Shown here piece by piece: positions 50,793-60,313 of a stretch of 64,000 bases of DNA. The position numbers and the translations under genes are program-made. A model generated the notes under the pieces. That model was not told the origin of the DNA and searched no databases. It saw nothing but the letters and a program-made list of their open reading frames with translations. Where the stretch lies: positions 248,001 to 312,000 of the forward strand of contig CAJQUW010004634.1 of NCBI GenBank assembly GCA_907163375.1, given 5' to 3'. Every line of letters begins with the position of its first letter. Within the stretch, counting starts at the first letter, position 1. Origin of the DNA: Prostheceraeus crozeri (lineage: Eukaryota; Platyhelminthes; Polycladida; Euryleptidae).

Positions 50793-50994
50793 GTTCACGA
50801 GTGTTATGAAGGTTGAACATTTTCGGCTTGGCTTTATAGTTTTGCAAATGCCCCATCCCCTGCTCCGAGCATTATACGTGCCCCATTCCATGCTCGGAGC
50901 ACAGAACGGAGCATTGGGTGTGCCCCATTCCATGTTCGGAGCACCTATCGATTGGAGAACTAGGTAAAAATGGAGAAACGATCAAGACACATAC
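50793..50994. promoter_or_regulatory. divergent promoter region
   Basis: Separates the minus-strand acidic protein from the plus-strand gene at 50,995. It holds two exact CGGAGCAC octamers (50,895 and 50,937), a CGGAGCAT variant (50,907), a further CTCCGAGC relative (about 50,864), and repeated GCCCCATTCCATG words. A TATA-like CTATAAAG on the minus strand lies at about 50,833-50,840. The octamer matches the left promoter and the one at 54.5 kb. Confidence 0.7.
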
Positions 50995-51390
50995 ATGATG
51001 GAAGACTTTCACGTGTACACCTATCCAAATCAGCTCATTATTTATCCGAAAACGACATGTCAACCGCACGCGATGTTGGAGAAAGTGAATCCATATGTGA
51101 AGGAGAAGATCAAAGTGAAGCCTGAATGTGAACTTTCCATGGATACATTCACGATTTATGAATACAAAAGAAATGGTTCTCCACCATTGATGGGCGCCAG
51201 TGAACGTTATTATGAAAGTGACATCCAAGAAATGGATGACTATTTATCCTCACTGAAGAACGTATGGGACTATGAATTTATGGACAGTGTTAACAAAGAG
51301 ATTCTTGGTGTCTATTATATAACGTTTAATTTTGAATATATCTCTGTTGGATGGACATCAGAAGAAGAATATGTAAGCGACGCAGACTAA
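50995..51390 (+). CDS. hypothetical protein of virus-like element, 131 aa
   Basis: Begins MMEDFHVYTYPNQLIIYPK; a second in-frame ATG follows at once. It is acidic at its C-terminus (GWTSEEEYVSDAD), with beta-strand-like alternation in the first half (ECELSMDTFTIYEYKRNG) and a helical middle. No signal peptide, membrane segment or known motif. It is expressed from the divergent promoter, opposite the acidic minus-strand protein. An AATAAA lies 6 bp past the stop (51,396). I do not recognise the family. Confidence 0.6.
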   Translation: MMEDFHVYTYPNQLIIYPKTTCQPHAMLEKVNPYVKEKIKVKPECELSMDTFTIYEYKRNGSPPLMGASERYYESDIQEMDDYLSSLKNVWDYEFMDSVNKEILGVYYITFNFEYISVGWTSEEEYVSDAD

Positions 51391-51581
51391 GTATGAATAA
51401 AGAATGTCGTTGTATGAATCATGTTGCTTTTCCATATTATAAGTATTCTGCTATTGGGGTTGATAGATTTGGAAAAACATGCTACTTGTACTCCTTTTTC
51501 TTCTGAGAGAGATTGTACGCATACTCACCGCGATGAGTGACTATTTAAGTTATGGATCCTCACACTCTCTCAAATAAGATC

Positions 51582-51719
51582 ATGTTACTCCTGCCCTATT
51601 ATCGAAAAAGACGACATCGCCCTATTCGGAAAAGACACCCTCGAAAAAGACGACAACGTGGAAGATGGACATCACGCCCACAGAAAGTTCGACATCTCCT
51701 TCGCACCAAGCGCGGATGA
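51582..51719 (+). CDS. small Arg-rich protein, 45 aa
   Basis: Begins MLLLPYYRKRRHRPIRKRHP and continues with RKRRQRGRWTSRPQ. About a third of its residues are Arg or Lys, protamine-like. It is the first ATG after a TATA-like TATTTAAG at 51,542-51,549, and it overlaps the start of the next gene in another frame. Small basic virion peptides are usual in the adenovirus-related lineage, so a core protein is plausible, but the frame is short and could be fortuitous. Confidence 0.4.
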   Translation: MLLLPYYRKRRHRPIRKRHPRKRRQRGRWTSRPQKVRHLLRTKRG

Positions 51720-52114
51720 AGATCCTTATTGATTTTTGGTTCGATGAACGCATCCGAGGCAATGATATCCCCAAATTAGAAGAGTTTACCAACACGTCCA
51801 CAGTCTATTTGAATCAATTGGTACTGAATGAGCACTATTCCATCGTGGGACGTGTATATTTACTCATGGCTATTTTTGAAGATGATGTTTTGTATGAGGA
51901 AACACTATGGAGGTTTATGAATGAGAAACATTTGAAATATTTACAAGAGCTGTATAATAAACGTGTGATTTCAGCAGCAAGTTTTATTTATATCAAAGAG
52001 ACATTGAGTCGTATCTGTGCTCATTTCAGTGTTTTGTTTCAATGGCCAACGAATGTATTTAAGCATGCACAGGAACACACAACAAAAATCAACCATGAAA
52101 GGAGGAACGCGTGA
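51665..52114 (+). CDS. hypothetical helical protein, 149 aa
   Basis: After a Ser/Thr-rich start (MDITPTESSTSPSHQAR) the protein is mostly helical with hydrophobic stretches (VGRVYLLMAIFEDDVLYEE, SAASFIYIKETLSRICAHFS). No catalytic motif is visible. It overlaps the small Arg-rich frame at its start and the following zinc-finger gene by 20 bp at its end, typical of the dense packing here. All-helical proteins of this size include Bcl-2-like inhibitors carried by several DNA viruses, but I see no BH motif and do not claim it. Confidence 0.6.
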   Translation: MDITPTESSTSPSHQARMKILIDFWFDERIRGNDIPKLEEFTNTSTVYLNQLVLNEHYSIVGRVYLLMAIFEDDVLYEETLWRFMNEKHLKYLQELYNKRVISAASFIYIKETLSRICAHFSVLFQWPTNVFKHAQEHTTKINHERRNA

Positions 52115-52433
52115 AAGTGAAGAGACACTGACGTTGCGAAAATTGAGAATAACCCTATGTCCTGTCTGTAAATGCCCTTATCAAAAAGATCGTCTGAGAA
52201 GGCATATTTATAATTCACACCATTTAAAATATAAAACAAAAGAAGAGATAAAAGCAAGTCAAGAGTTCATCTATGCATGTCTATGCGGGGAAACACTCGA
52301 TGGAACGGTTGATAGGAAGACAGCTCAACAATTTGCGCGTCAACATACCCATATTTTAAACGAGCGAATGGAGGGAGAAAATGTGAGCAAACTCACTATA
52401 TTATTCAACAGCATGTTCCGAGATCCTCTTTGA
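52095..52433 (+). CDS. zinc-finger protein, 112 aa, paralogue of 47.46 kb gene
   Basis: The start is taken at MKGGTRESEE, the ATG nearest the conserved region. It carries a finger, CPVCKCPYQKDRLRRHIYNSHH, and then FIYACLCGETL followed by QFARQHTHIL. The same order (CPWCHNMY--H--KHH, then FVYMCVCGEML, then QFVSLHKEH) forms the C-terminal third of the 302-aa protein at 47.46 kb, so one derives from the other or both from a common ancestor. The function is probably nucleic-acid binding. It overlaps the preceding gene by 20 bp. Confidence 0.7.
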   Translation: MKGGTRESEETLTLRKLRITLCPVCKCPYQKDRLRRHIYNSHHLKYKTKEEIKASQEFIYACLCGETLDGTVDRKTAQQFARQHTHILNERMEGENVSKLTILFNSMFRDPL

Positions 52434-53378
52434 AGGTGTCATCTACGTTGACAGGACAAGATCGTCAATTATCACCCACCTCACGTCGTGCAACCCCCTT
52501 GCGACCCCCTCAACCTATGAATTCAGATTTGGATGCAGACGATAGTCTAGAAGCACTCATTCGACCCTCTCCAGCTGATCATCGCGCCTTAACACAAGCA
52601 ACACCTGATAATGCTCACACTATGCTGCAAGCTGTCGTGAAAAGTATGGTTGAAGATCGAGCCAGAGTGGATGCTCCCCCTGATCCCACCCATACGGTCT
52701 ATCAAATACAAGAAGAATTGAATCGATTGCCGCCAGATGTTTTAGCCATGGCTGCTAATGAGATTGATATGAGTCCTATATCGTTAGAGAATATTCAACC
52801 TACACTAAGTCATGTGACATTTGATAACTACCCAGGTCCTGTCAATGATCACAACAGTTATGTCCAAGCCATGTCGAACACAGTGGGAAATCCAGAGGTT
52901 GATCAACAAGAATCAAGAGGAATGGGAACCCCTCTCCAACAACATTCGGTGGGGGTAGGAACCCCTCAACAACAACACTCAGTGGGGAGTAGGAACCCCT
53001 CAACAACCCATGGACGCACACCCCGTGGAGGAAAGAATGTTTTACCCAGTCAATTCACCTGTCATTGACAACTCCCACGAGTACATTATTCAACTGAACA
53101 ATTTGAAAAACAGCGCCATTGTTCAACTGTTGAACGATTCTATTCGTCTCCATTAACGTCATTTAAATGCTCGCAAACGCATCTTGCACGTGTTGGAAGA
53201 TGCATTTAATCAACACATTCATGAACCCAATCGTACAGATGGCAATGGAGACTATTTGGATGAGACATTGGAAAGCATGCGTGACTTGCTGACTCAAAAG
53301 GAAGAGTTTATTGCCCACTTAACCAACCAAAATGCAGACGTCCACGCACGCTACATGAATTTGGTGAACGCCATGTAA
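52430..53378 (+). pseudogene. hypothetical protein region (fossil part)
   Basis: Coding-like sequence of unknown family. The first half is Pro/Asp-rich (LRPPQPMNSDLDADDSLEAL; the first ATG of this frame is at 52,517) and contains a short tandem repeat of the form GTPxQQHSVGV near residues 165-190. The last part is helical and charged (DETLESMRDLLTQKEEFIAH). A structural or scaffolding protein of the element is possible. The region looks broken. Confidence 0.45.
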
Positions 53379-53413
53379 ACTAAGTTATGTGGGATAGAGG
53401 ATGATATACAAGA

Positions 53414-53809
53414 ATGACGTGTCAGTGTGAATCATGTTCAAGTCGACGTCAGGACTTTACCAATGTACTGAAATCCCTAAGTTCAGGGATAGGATGTTCG
53501 AAAAAGAAAATTAACCGTCATGTCGATCAATTGCCTGAGGAATATGTCAAGGATATGCAAGCACTCATGAGCAGAACGCGAGAGAATCCAGGGAAATTAA
53601 CACCTTTACAGCACGAGTCTATTCAATCTTACAAAGGAATTCTCCGCAAATTTGTGAAACCACACCCTCAAACTCGCAAATACTTGGGTCAAAAACGGAA
53701 ATTTAACAAGAAACAAACTCCCTTCGCAAAAGCCTATGCCATGGCATATCACGATAATCCAACAGCTTTCAAACAAGCCTTACATGCATCGATCGGCTCC
53801 AAACACTAA
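53414..53809 (+). CDS. hypothetical basic protein, 131 aa
   Basis: Begins MTCQCESCSSRRQDF, with a CxCxxC cluster that could bind metal. The rest is helical and increasingly basic (GILRKFVKPHPQTRKYLGQK, KRKFNKKQTPFAKAYAMAY). No known family recognised. It lies in the block before the membrane protein, with 33 bp to the next gene. Confidence 0.6.
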   Translation: MTCQCESCSSRRQDFTNVLKSLSSGIGCSKKKINRHVDQLPEEYVKDMQALMSRTRENPGKLTPLQHESIQSYKGILRKFVKPHPQTRKYLGQKRKFNKKQTPFAKAYAMAYHDNPTAFKQALHASIGSKH

Positions 53810-53842
53810 GTAAACCATACCCACGTCATCAACAGTATCATC

Positions 53843-54205
53843 ATGGACAATGTTCAATCCATAGTGAACACACTTTCAACAGCCAACGGAGGAGATTTAA
53901 AATGTTCACTCATTGGTTCATTCAAAGAAACCCTATCACAATTCTTTACACTCGTCATATTCATTTTGGTTACCCTCTTATCTGGTCGAAAAATGATGAA
54001 AGATATCAAAAAACGTAAAGATAGTAGAAAACCCTTACTAGATATGGAAGTAGTCAACTATGATATGTCCAAAACGCCTATACTCAATCCCACCAAACCG
54101 CACAATGAAATTCCCATGAAATCGAACGATTTACCGAAGAGTGTGAATAAGTCACGTTCACACAGTAAAATTCCTATGAAATCAAACGATGTACCGAAGA
54201 TTTAA
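53843..54205 (+). CDS. single-pass membrane protein, 120 aa
   Basis: After about 30 residues comes one hydrophobic segment (TLVIFILVTLL, roughly residues 35-48), followed by a basic stretch (GRKMMKDIKKRKDSRK), so the C-terminal side should face the cytosol. The tail has two copies of IPMKSNDxPKS separated by 15-20 residues. At the DNA level this repeat continues past the stop codon in degenerate form. Its role is unknown; a small virion or host-membrane-interacting protein is possible. Confidence 0.6.
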   Translation: MDNVQSIVNTLSTANGGDLKCSLIGSFKETLSQFFTLVIFILVTLLSGRKMMKDIKKRKDSRKPLLDMEVVNYDMSKTPILNPTKPHNEIPMKSNDLPKSVNKSRSHSKIPMKSNDVPKI

Positions 54206-54605
54206 AGGTTGATTTTCCCATGACATCGTTAAAAATACTACGGATTTGATGTGTTATTTTCCCATGATATCAATCGATTCACTGTGACTTTGAAGAACAC
54301 AGTCTGTTACAAATCCTCGTAAAATCAGGTGACTTATCGAGAATTCTGAGGTACTTTTCCACACCAAATCGACCGATGTTATCGTAAAATGACTCAGCAA
54401 ATTCCCATGAAATCAAGCGTTATCTCGTGAATTTGACCTACAAAAAGGGACAAGCCCCGTACATCACCAAAAATGAATGATTCATCGTGAATTTCACGGA
54501 GCACCAATCAGAGCACTTGTATGCGTGGGTGTCAACCAATGAGAAGAAATTTTCCCACGCTCAACTCTATATAAACTGAGCCATTTCAATCATTTTCATT
54601 CAGTC
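54206..54605 (+). promoter_or_regulatory. intergenic region with repeat tail and promoter
   Basis: The first 220 bp contain degenerate copies of the preceding gene's repeat (TTCCCATGACATC, TTCCCATGATATC, TTCCCATGAAATC at about 54,217, 54,261 and 54,402). The second half is a promoter: an exact CGGAGCAC at 54,497, then CAATCAGAGCAC, an ATGCGTGGG (inverse of the CCCACGCAT in the left promoter), a TATATAAA box at 54,568-54,575, and TCAGT at 54,600-54,604, the arthropod initiator consensus. The next start codon is at 54,606. Confidence 0.7.
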
Positions 54606-55958
54606 ATGGGTAAACGTACAAACACGTTGGAAGCTCCTCTCGCGAAGAAGGTGAAAGTCACGTATTCGTCAGATACACCGACATCGAAGCCAGTCTTTGT
54701 TGAAGCGACGGAACCCTATTTCCATACGAATGGGAAAGCCGAGAAGAACTACCTTACCAAGGCACAACCACAGTTGGAGCCTCTGCCCATCACACGTCTG
54801 GTATTGGGTAAGAAATGGAATAACACTGGATATTATCCCATTCGCGGAAAGAATGCGATGATGGATGCGATGGATTGGCAATCACGACGAGACATCTCAA
54901 AACTCGTGTTTGCCACCGGATTTTATGGATGGCGTGCACAAACGTAGAATAACACTGGGTACGGTTCCGCTCAAATCTCCTCCCTCTTCACCATTTCTCA
55001 AGCAGTCTCACGCGATCTGGAGACGTTGGAAGATGCGATACAATCCCTCTACAAACAAGTCCAACCCGAATCTGCCTACAACTTCCTCTCCTGTCTCGGT
55101 TATGTACACAAGAAATCGGCCTACGACAGTGTCTTTATGAAGCTGAAGCAGGACACGCCCATCTTCCTGATGAAGGAGAATGGAAAGAACAAGAAGGTTA
55201 GTTTGGCCAAGATTGAACATCTTCTTGCCAATCTCAAGGCGAATACCTTCCTTCAAGCAAATACCATCTTCCGCGTCACAGGCATATACTGTAATCCACA
55301 GACAAAGACTCTGAAACTGTGTTTTACTGTGGATCAAGTCCAAGTCCGTATCAAACAGGCGGAGGAATGTCAGAGCACAGCGGTGGAGGAAAAGAAGAAG
55401 AAGACAAAGCTGACACTCGATATAAAGAAGGCACACATTCCCTCCAGTGGTTTATTTAATCTGATACACATGGTGCAACCTAAACAGGACATTGATTGGG
55501 AGGAATTCAAACACTTTATAGATGATCTCGATCATCTATCCCAATCAGAGGACAGCATTGCACTTATGAAACAAAAGGAGGATGAGATGACAAGCATGCT
55601 TTCTCAGAAGTGGAGTGCTCAACCCACGGAGGAGGAGGATTGGAGGACGATGCGGACGGATTATGCCAAGGCGCAAGCACTCGGTGTGTACATTCACATC
55701 CGGGAAGAGTCACACGCGCTGCATATCTTTGACGGTGATCAAATACAAGCCGAGAAATGGATCAATCGATTCCTCGAAATGTTCAAGGATATGGTGGAAC
55801 ACAACCAGGAGAGTCAGTGGTATGTGTCATCCTCATGGTACAAAGCAGGACAGAGTGTCAATGGGAAGTGGTCTGTGTCGAACTATATTGAACATTATTT
55901 CAATGTTCGTAGTGCCTACGAAATCCATCGTCGCGCCTTTCCCACTATGTTGAAGTAA
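54606..55958 (+). pseudogene. large hypothetical protein region (fossil part)
   Basis: Transcribed from a strong-looking promoter with a leader of only a few bases. The front part is basic, with a nuclear-signal-like APLAKKVKV. Later parts include EKKKKTKLTLDIKKAH and a long mixed alpha/beta stretch ending in NVRSAYEIHRRAF. I recognise no family; size and place suggest one of the main early or structural proteins. The region looks broken. Confidence 0.5.
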
Positions 55959-56178
55959 GCATTTGCACGGTACAATATGAATCCTCTTACCAATGACATG
56001 GAAAGGACATTGATGAGTGAAATGGTGACTGCTCTTGAAAACTGACTCTTTAAGACATGTACACGTGGACGTTTTATTCCACCTCCTCTTTATTCTGGAA
56101 ATGATTCTATGTTCTGGTTTAAGTTATGTTTAATACATGATGCATGGAATATATGTCTGACTTTTATGATTCGACAAG

Positions 56179-57330
56179 ATGGATTTCCGTTTAGAGAATG
56201 ACTCATCCATGATTGTCTTGGGTCCTAGTAAATCGGGAAAGTCCACGTTTGTGGCGAATATGATCAAGAATCGTCATACTTTATTTAAAAAGCCCATTCG
56301 TAAAGTCTGGTGGTATTATGGGATAGAAAGTCCATTTCATAAAGAGTTACAAGATGTGATCTTGAAAATGGGTGTCCCTACCCAAGATGATTTTGATCAA
56401 TTGCAAGAAAATGATTTAATTATTCTCGATGATTTACAACAGGAATCTCAAAACAATGAAACTGTTACGGGGTTATTTTTAAGAGGATCTCATCATAAAC
56501 GGTTTTTCGCAGTACAAATCACACAGTATTTGTATGGTGATAAAGAACAACGTATTCGTAATGGCAATGTCCATTATTTGGTTGCGTTCAATAATCCGAG
56601 AAATCAACAACAATTGGCTCAATTCATGGGGAAAATGCTCCCAAAAGGCAATATGAGCGTCGTGCATGATATTTTAACGACATTGGTTCAAAAGTATGGG
56701 AATTATGCCTACCTCTTTATTGATTTCACTACAAATTGTCCGTTTGAGTACCGATTTCGCACCAACTTATTTAATCCACCTATGATTGTGTTTAAGTTAA
56801 GCAAAAGACCCAATAAAAAGAAAATGGACTTTAGTGAATTAGTGGTGGTTCCCAAATCTGAAATGAATGAACACACCGGTGGCGGACAGCAAATGGGTGG
56901 TGGTGGTGGTGACAGTACCAAACTGATGTCGACCATGTTGCAACGTCAAGCGGAAGATCAGAGGGTGAGAAACATGATGAATCCTCAACAAGCCCATCTT
57001 GACGGCATTGCACGAGATATTGTGCGCTACCGTCCTACCGCCAATAATATCGCTGCATGGAACGCCCGGTTGTATTTGTTCGATAAAGTTCGTCGCCAAC
57101 TTTTCAATTTGGACGATGATAGTGGGAAGAGATTGGAAAAAACAACAAAACCTCCGCTCACTCACGTCGCAGATCCACCCGTCCTCAAGAGATCTAAAGG
57201 GAAAGTCGTCAAACCTTCTGTTGTCACCTCTCCCAAGACGAAGCGTTCTCCCTTGAAATCATCCATCAATACTCGTTTAAGTAAAAAAGGAGTTCTTGAA
57301 TTGGGATCCTATGGCTCACCATTCAGGTAA
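56179..57330 (+). CDS. FtsK/HerA-type genome-packaging ATPase, 383 aa
   Basis: Walker A is GPSKSGKST at residues 15-23 and Walker B is LIILDD at residues 80-85, with a conserved-looking VQITQYLYGDKEQRIRNG region (sensor/arginine-finger area) following. This compact N-terminal P-loop domain of about 220 residues is the packaging ATPase shared by Polintons, adintoviruses, virophages and other PRD1/adenovirus-lineage elements; it drives DNA into the capsid. The second half is a Gly-rich linker (GGGQQMGGGGGD) and a basic tail (KRSKGKVVKPSVV), longer than in many relatives. The stop lies in CAGGTAATG. The gap before it (55,959-56,178) holds nothing recognisable. Confidence 0.85.
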   Translation: MDFRLENDSSMIVLGPSKSGKSTFVANMIKNRHTLFKKPIRKVWWYYGIESPFHKELQDVILKMGVPTQDDFDQLQENDLIILDDLQQESQNNETVTGLFLRGSHHKRFFAVQITQYLYGDKEQRIRNGNVHYLVAFNNPRNQQQLAQFMGKMLPKGNMSVVHDILTTLVQKYGNYAYLFIDFTTNCPFEYRFRTNLFNPPMIVFKLSKRPNKKKMDFSELVVVPKSEMNEHTGGGQQMGGGGGDSTKLMSTMLQRQAEDQRVRNMMNPQQAHLDGIARDIVRYRPTANNIAAWNARLYLFDKVRRQLFNLDDDSGKRLEKTTKPPLTHVADPPVLKRSKGKVVKPSVVTSPKTKRSPLKSSINTRLSKKGVLELGSYGSPFR

Positions 57331-57468
57331 TGGCAACGGCAGCCGCGCCAATTGCCTCCTCATTCTTATCGCGTATCTTTGGACGTTGTTATATAGGGGT
57401 TGTTGTGTGGAGGGCATATAGGCCTGTTTCATAATCTTCGCACCCTTCTTCCTAAACTGAGAGAGTTG

Positions 57469-59139
57469 ATGAAAGCAGTGAGAATGTATCAACACACCTT
57501 TTTCCGATTGCAACATTTGGCCTCTAAAAAATGGTATGCTTTACCAACACGCACCATGAAAAATCAATTTATTTTCCCAGTGGAGTTCCTAAATCCACTC
57601 ACCCCAAAAGAGCGTGAAAAGGAGTATCAACATCCCAAGAAAAAACAATTGCCATCTGTAAACTCTACCGCCTTAGACGTCACCGTCTTAGTCGCTACAT
57701 CAAACTCCGTGCCATGGTTCAGAAACCGTATTGATCAATTGTATGACAAGATTGATACACAGTTACACAAGATCGATCCTACCATCAATATAGCCGATGC
57801 TCCTGAATTAGTCACCTCCCGTTTCTTGCATACCTATATCAACACACTGAATGGAAAGTACCGCAACATGATGCGAATCCTACGTCAACACAAGATGGAA
57901 GGTGTTTTAGTCTGTAAACGATTCGGAGCCAAGAAGCGATTGTTTGATACTGTCTTATTGAAAAATTTTCGAAAATCGATTCAAAAGGAACAAGTCACAA
58001 AACGGCCTATTATTCATCATTTAGTTCATTCCCATCCTAAAGATGGGAAAGAAAATATATTGGCCAGTTGTGCGGATATGCAGCATGAAACGGGGCAACA
58101 TGCACTTCCCTTCACACCTACGGAAAATTATCATATCTACAACACTTATAATGTATTTGCCTATCATAGTTTGGTGGATTTGATGGAGATGTATGGGAAT
58201 ATTCTCCATGATTTTGAAGTGAAACAGGAACGGTTGACAACGTTAAGAAGGATGGTGAAAGAATTCAAACCCACTGCAGGAACTGATCATCTTGACGAGA
58301 ACGTTCGTGAACGAGATAGGGTGAATGCAGAAGTGACTGTGTTGAAAACGGATCTTTGCCAATTAACCAAGGAGAACAAACTGTTATTTTATGTGTCTAG
58401 ACCTGAATCGTTTTATTACAAGAATTTAGAGAGTGATAAGACGTGGAGTTCTATCGTCCCCACAGGTTATTATTCGTTGGAAACCTATTTGAATACCTTC
58501 TTCCCCGCCCCCATGACATGGACCATCACATCCATGTCCTATCATTATGAACTGACCATCGATTGCACGGAGGATATGGAAATCAAGATGGACCGGCAAT
58601 CTAAAGCCTATGAGATATTCAAAGCAGAACAAGTGGCTACCTACGTGTGGGACGAATGGATCTTGGAAATCCCCCTCAGCACGATTCATGTTCCCTCCTT
58701 TATCCTTCAGAAACAAACGATGGAATCGGACGCTCTCTTTGAAAAGAAGAGTGTCCCCTATGCATTGAATGGAACCCATGTCTTGCTTCGAAACGGAAAA
58801 CCGACACAACAGACCGAGGATAGGAAGCATCCCAATATTCTCAACATCAAACATGGCGACTATTTTGAGATTTTTCATACCCTATCTCATCTCCCTAGTC
58901 CATTACGATTCAATTTACCCACGAAATACTATACTCTCCAATCCTTTGTGCAAGCTTTCAATCAAGCCATCCCCCTGCCTGATATGGTGTGGGTGACGTA
59001 TACAACAGTGGGCGTCTTTCACGTGCTTCACTTTAAACTCGCGAAAGGGTATTTGTTGAAAATCAATCCCCCACAACTCTTGCAACACATGTTGAATCAT
59101 AGTCATGAATATGGTATGTTCACCTATCATCTATCATGA
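57469..59139 (+). CDS. large putative virion protein, 556 aa
   Basis: The start is taken at the first ATG of the long open frame (MKAVRMYQHTFF). The N-terminal half is helical and contains a coiled-coil-like stretch (EVKQERLTTLRRMVKEF, RDRVNAEVTVLKTDLCQLTK). The C-terminal half is beta-rich and carries the motif PTGYYSLETYLNTFF and later PTKYYTLQSFVQAFNQAI. The same pattern (P-G-Y-S/T-LE-L---LN) appears in the next two genes, so all three share a beta-domain type. Placed between ATPase and hexon, it is most likely a structural protein, perhaps a spike or penton-associated component. The identity is not settled. Confidence 0.65.
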   Translation: MKAVRMYQHTFFRLQHLASKKWYALPTRTMKNQFIFPVEFLNPLTPKEREKEYQHPKKKQLPSVNSTALDVTVLVATSNSVPWFRNRIDQLYDKIDTQLHKIDPTINIADAPELVTSRFLHTYINTLNGKYRNMMRILRQHKMEGVLVCKRFGAKKRLFDTVLLKNFRKSIQKEQVTKRPIIHHLVHSHPKDGKENILASCADMQHETGQHALPFTPTENYHIYNTYNVFAYHSLVDLMEMYGNILHDFEVKQERLTTLRRMVKEFKPTAGTDHLDENVRERDRVNAEVTVLKTDLCQLTKENKLLFYVSRPESFYYKNLESDKTWSSIVPTGYYSLETYLNTFFPAPMTWTITSMSYHYELTIDCTEDMEIKMDRQSKAYEIFKAEQVATYVWDEWILEIPLSTIHVPSFILQKQTMESDALFEKKSVPYALNGTHVLLRNGKPTQQTEDRKHPNILNIKHGDYFEIFHTLSHLPSPLRFNLPTKYYTLQSFVQAFNQAIPLPDMVWVTYTTVGVFHVLHFKLAKGYLLKINPPQLLQHMLNHSHEYGMFTYHLS

Positions 59140-60289
59140 ACAAACCTGTATACACTCGGAAACGCCGGAACATTGTTTTGCAAGTTACCGTCGGTATCAA
59201 CAACGTCCAAAACATGTCACCCATGGGATGACATTACACATCTATGGTTTACCGGAATATACCTTTGATTATGCCAAAGGATGGAACCACACCCTCTTCC
59301 CATGGAAAGGGAAGGAATTGGATCGCTTGTTTTAGAAATCCTATTTCCCTTATGCTTACGAATCGAAAGAGCTGTTGGCCAATACGTGTTTACAATCCTA
59401 CTTGTTTGGAGATAGACTCTCTGATAAGAAATTGTATTCACCCGCTGTCGCGTATCAAGAAGGATCCAACCTGAAAGTCTGCAAAGATAGATTGACTTCC
59501 TTTATTGGATGGTTCAGTGATGATATGCAAAGGCTCATGACGACCATGATGGAACGTTGGCAAGAAAACATGTTTTATCTAGTGGATGGTATGGTGTTGG
59601 GAGTGGATGTGGGAAAACAAGATATTCAATCGGTTATGGTGAATACACATCCCACACCTCGCCCTTTTCTTCATCTCTATAGCAAGACCATGAAACCTTT
59701 GCAAATCTATGAACACATGATTCGACAAGGCTACATCAACCCCACCCTGGACATTTCTACCTCGTTTCATCGTGTCCGCATTCCCAAAGGGAGTTATACC
59801 TTGGAAGGACTCTTTTCTAAACTCCAGGTGAATTTACAGGTGTGGACTGACGTATCCCTCTCTCTCTCGAAAGATCATTATTTGACGGTGAAAACCGCGG
59901 AAAATGCCTTTATTGATTTTGGAGAAGCGTTGAGTTATCGTATAGGTCTACCCCAATCCTATTATGGACCCAATACACAGATGACAACACTCTCTCCTCT
60001 CAGCATGACTCCCAATTCCTTCAACATTATCGTCTATTGTAATATTGTGGCGGAAAGTATTGTGGGAGGACAACGTGAACAAATCTTGAAAATTCACCCC
60101 ATTGAAGAGAAACAGCGTTTGGGGGAAATGGTGTCGTATGAAGTGTCCAATATTGATTATTACCCCATTTTTACATCAGCTATTGATGAGATTGAAATTC
60201 AGTTGCGTGGTGATGATGGCGAATTTATTCCGATTCATGAAGGACGATCCTATTTCAAACTTCATCTCCGTCGTAGGGAGACTAGGTAA
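59105..60289 (+). pseudogene. putative virion protein region, paralogue A (fossil part)
   Basis: Shares with the following gene the central motif VRIPKGSYTLEGLFSKLQVN, the segment FNIIVYCNIV and the C-terminal block IDEIEIQLRGDDGEFIPI with a KLHLRRR end. These two regions are therefore paralogues in tandem. The C-terminal pattern (I-EI-L-DD-G--IP---GR---KLH-RR) is one I associate with small capsid-like proteins of invertebrate Polinton-type elements; a penton- or fibre-like role is inference. The region looks broken. Confidence 0.55.
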
Positions 60290-60313
60290 TTGGTGACAGA
60301 GTGACTATCAACC

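Noticed and set aside
51665-52114. Bcl-2-like apoptosis inhibitor
   Set aside because: Size and helical character would fit, but no BH1/BH2 motif is visible, so the gene is left as hypothetical.
55008-55436. Minus-strand frame of 142 codons
   Set aside because: Complement of a plus-strand coding region; Leu/Cys-rich composition is typical of antisense reading of Lys/Gln-rich sequence.
58426-58878. Minus-strand frame of 150 codons
   Set aside because: Complement of the large putative virion protein gene; no family resemblance.
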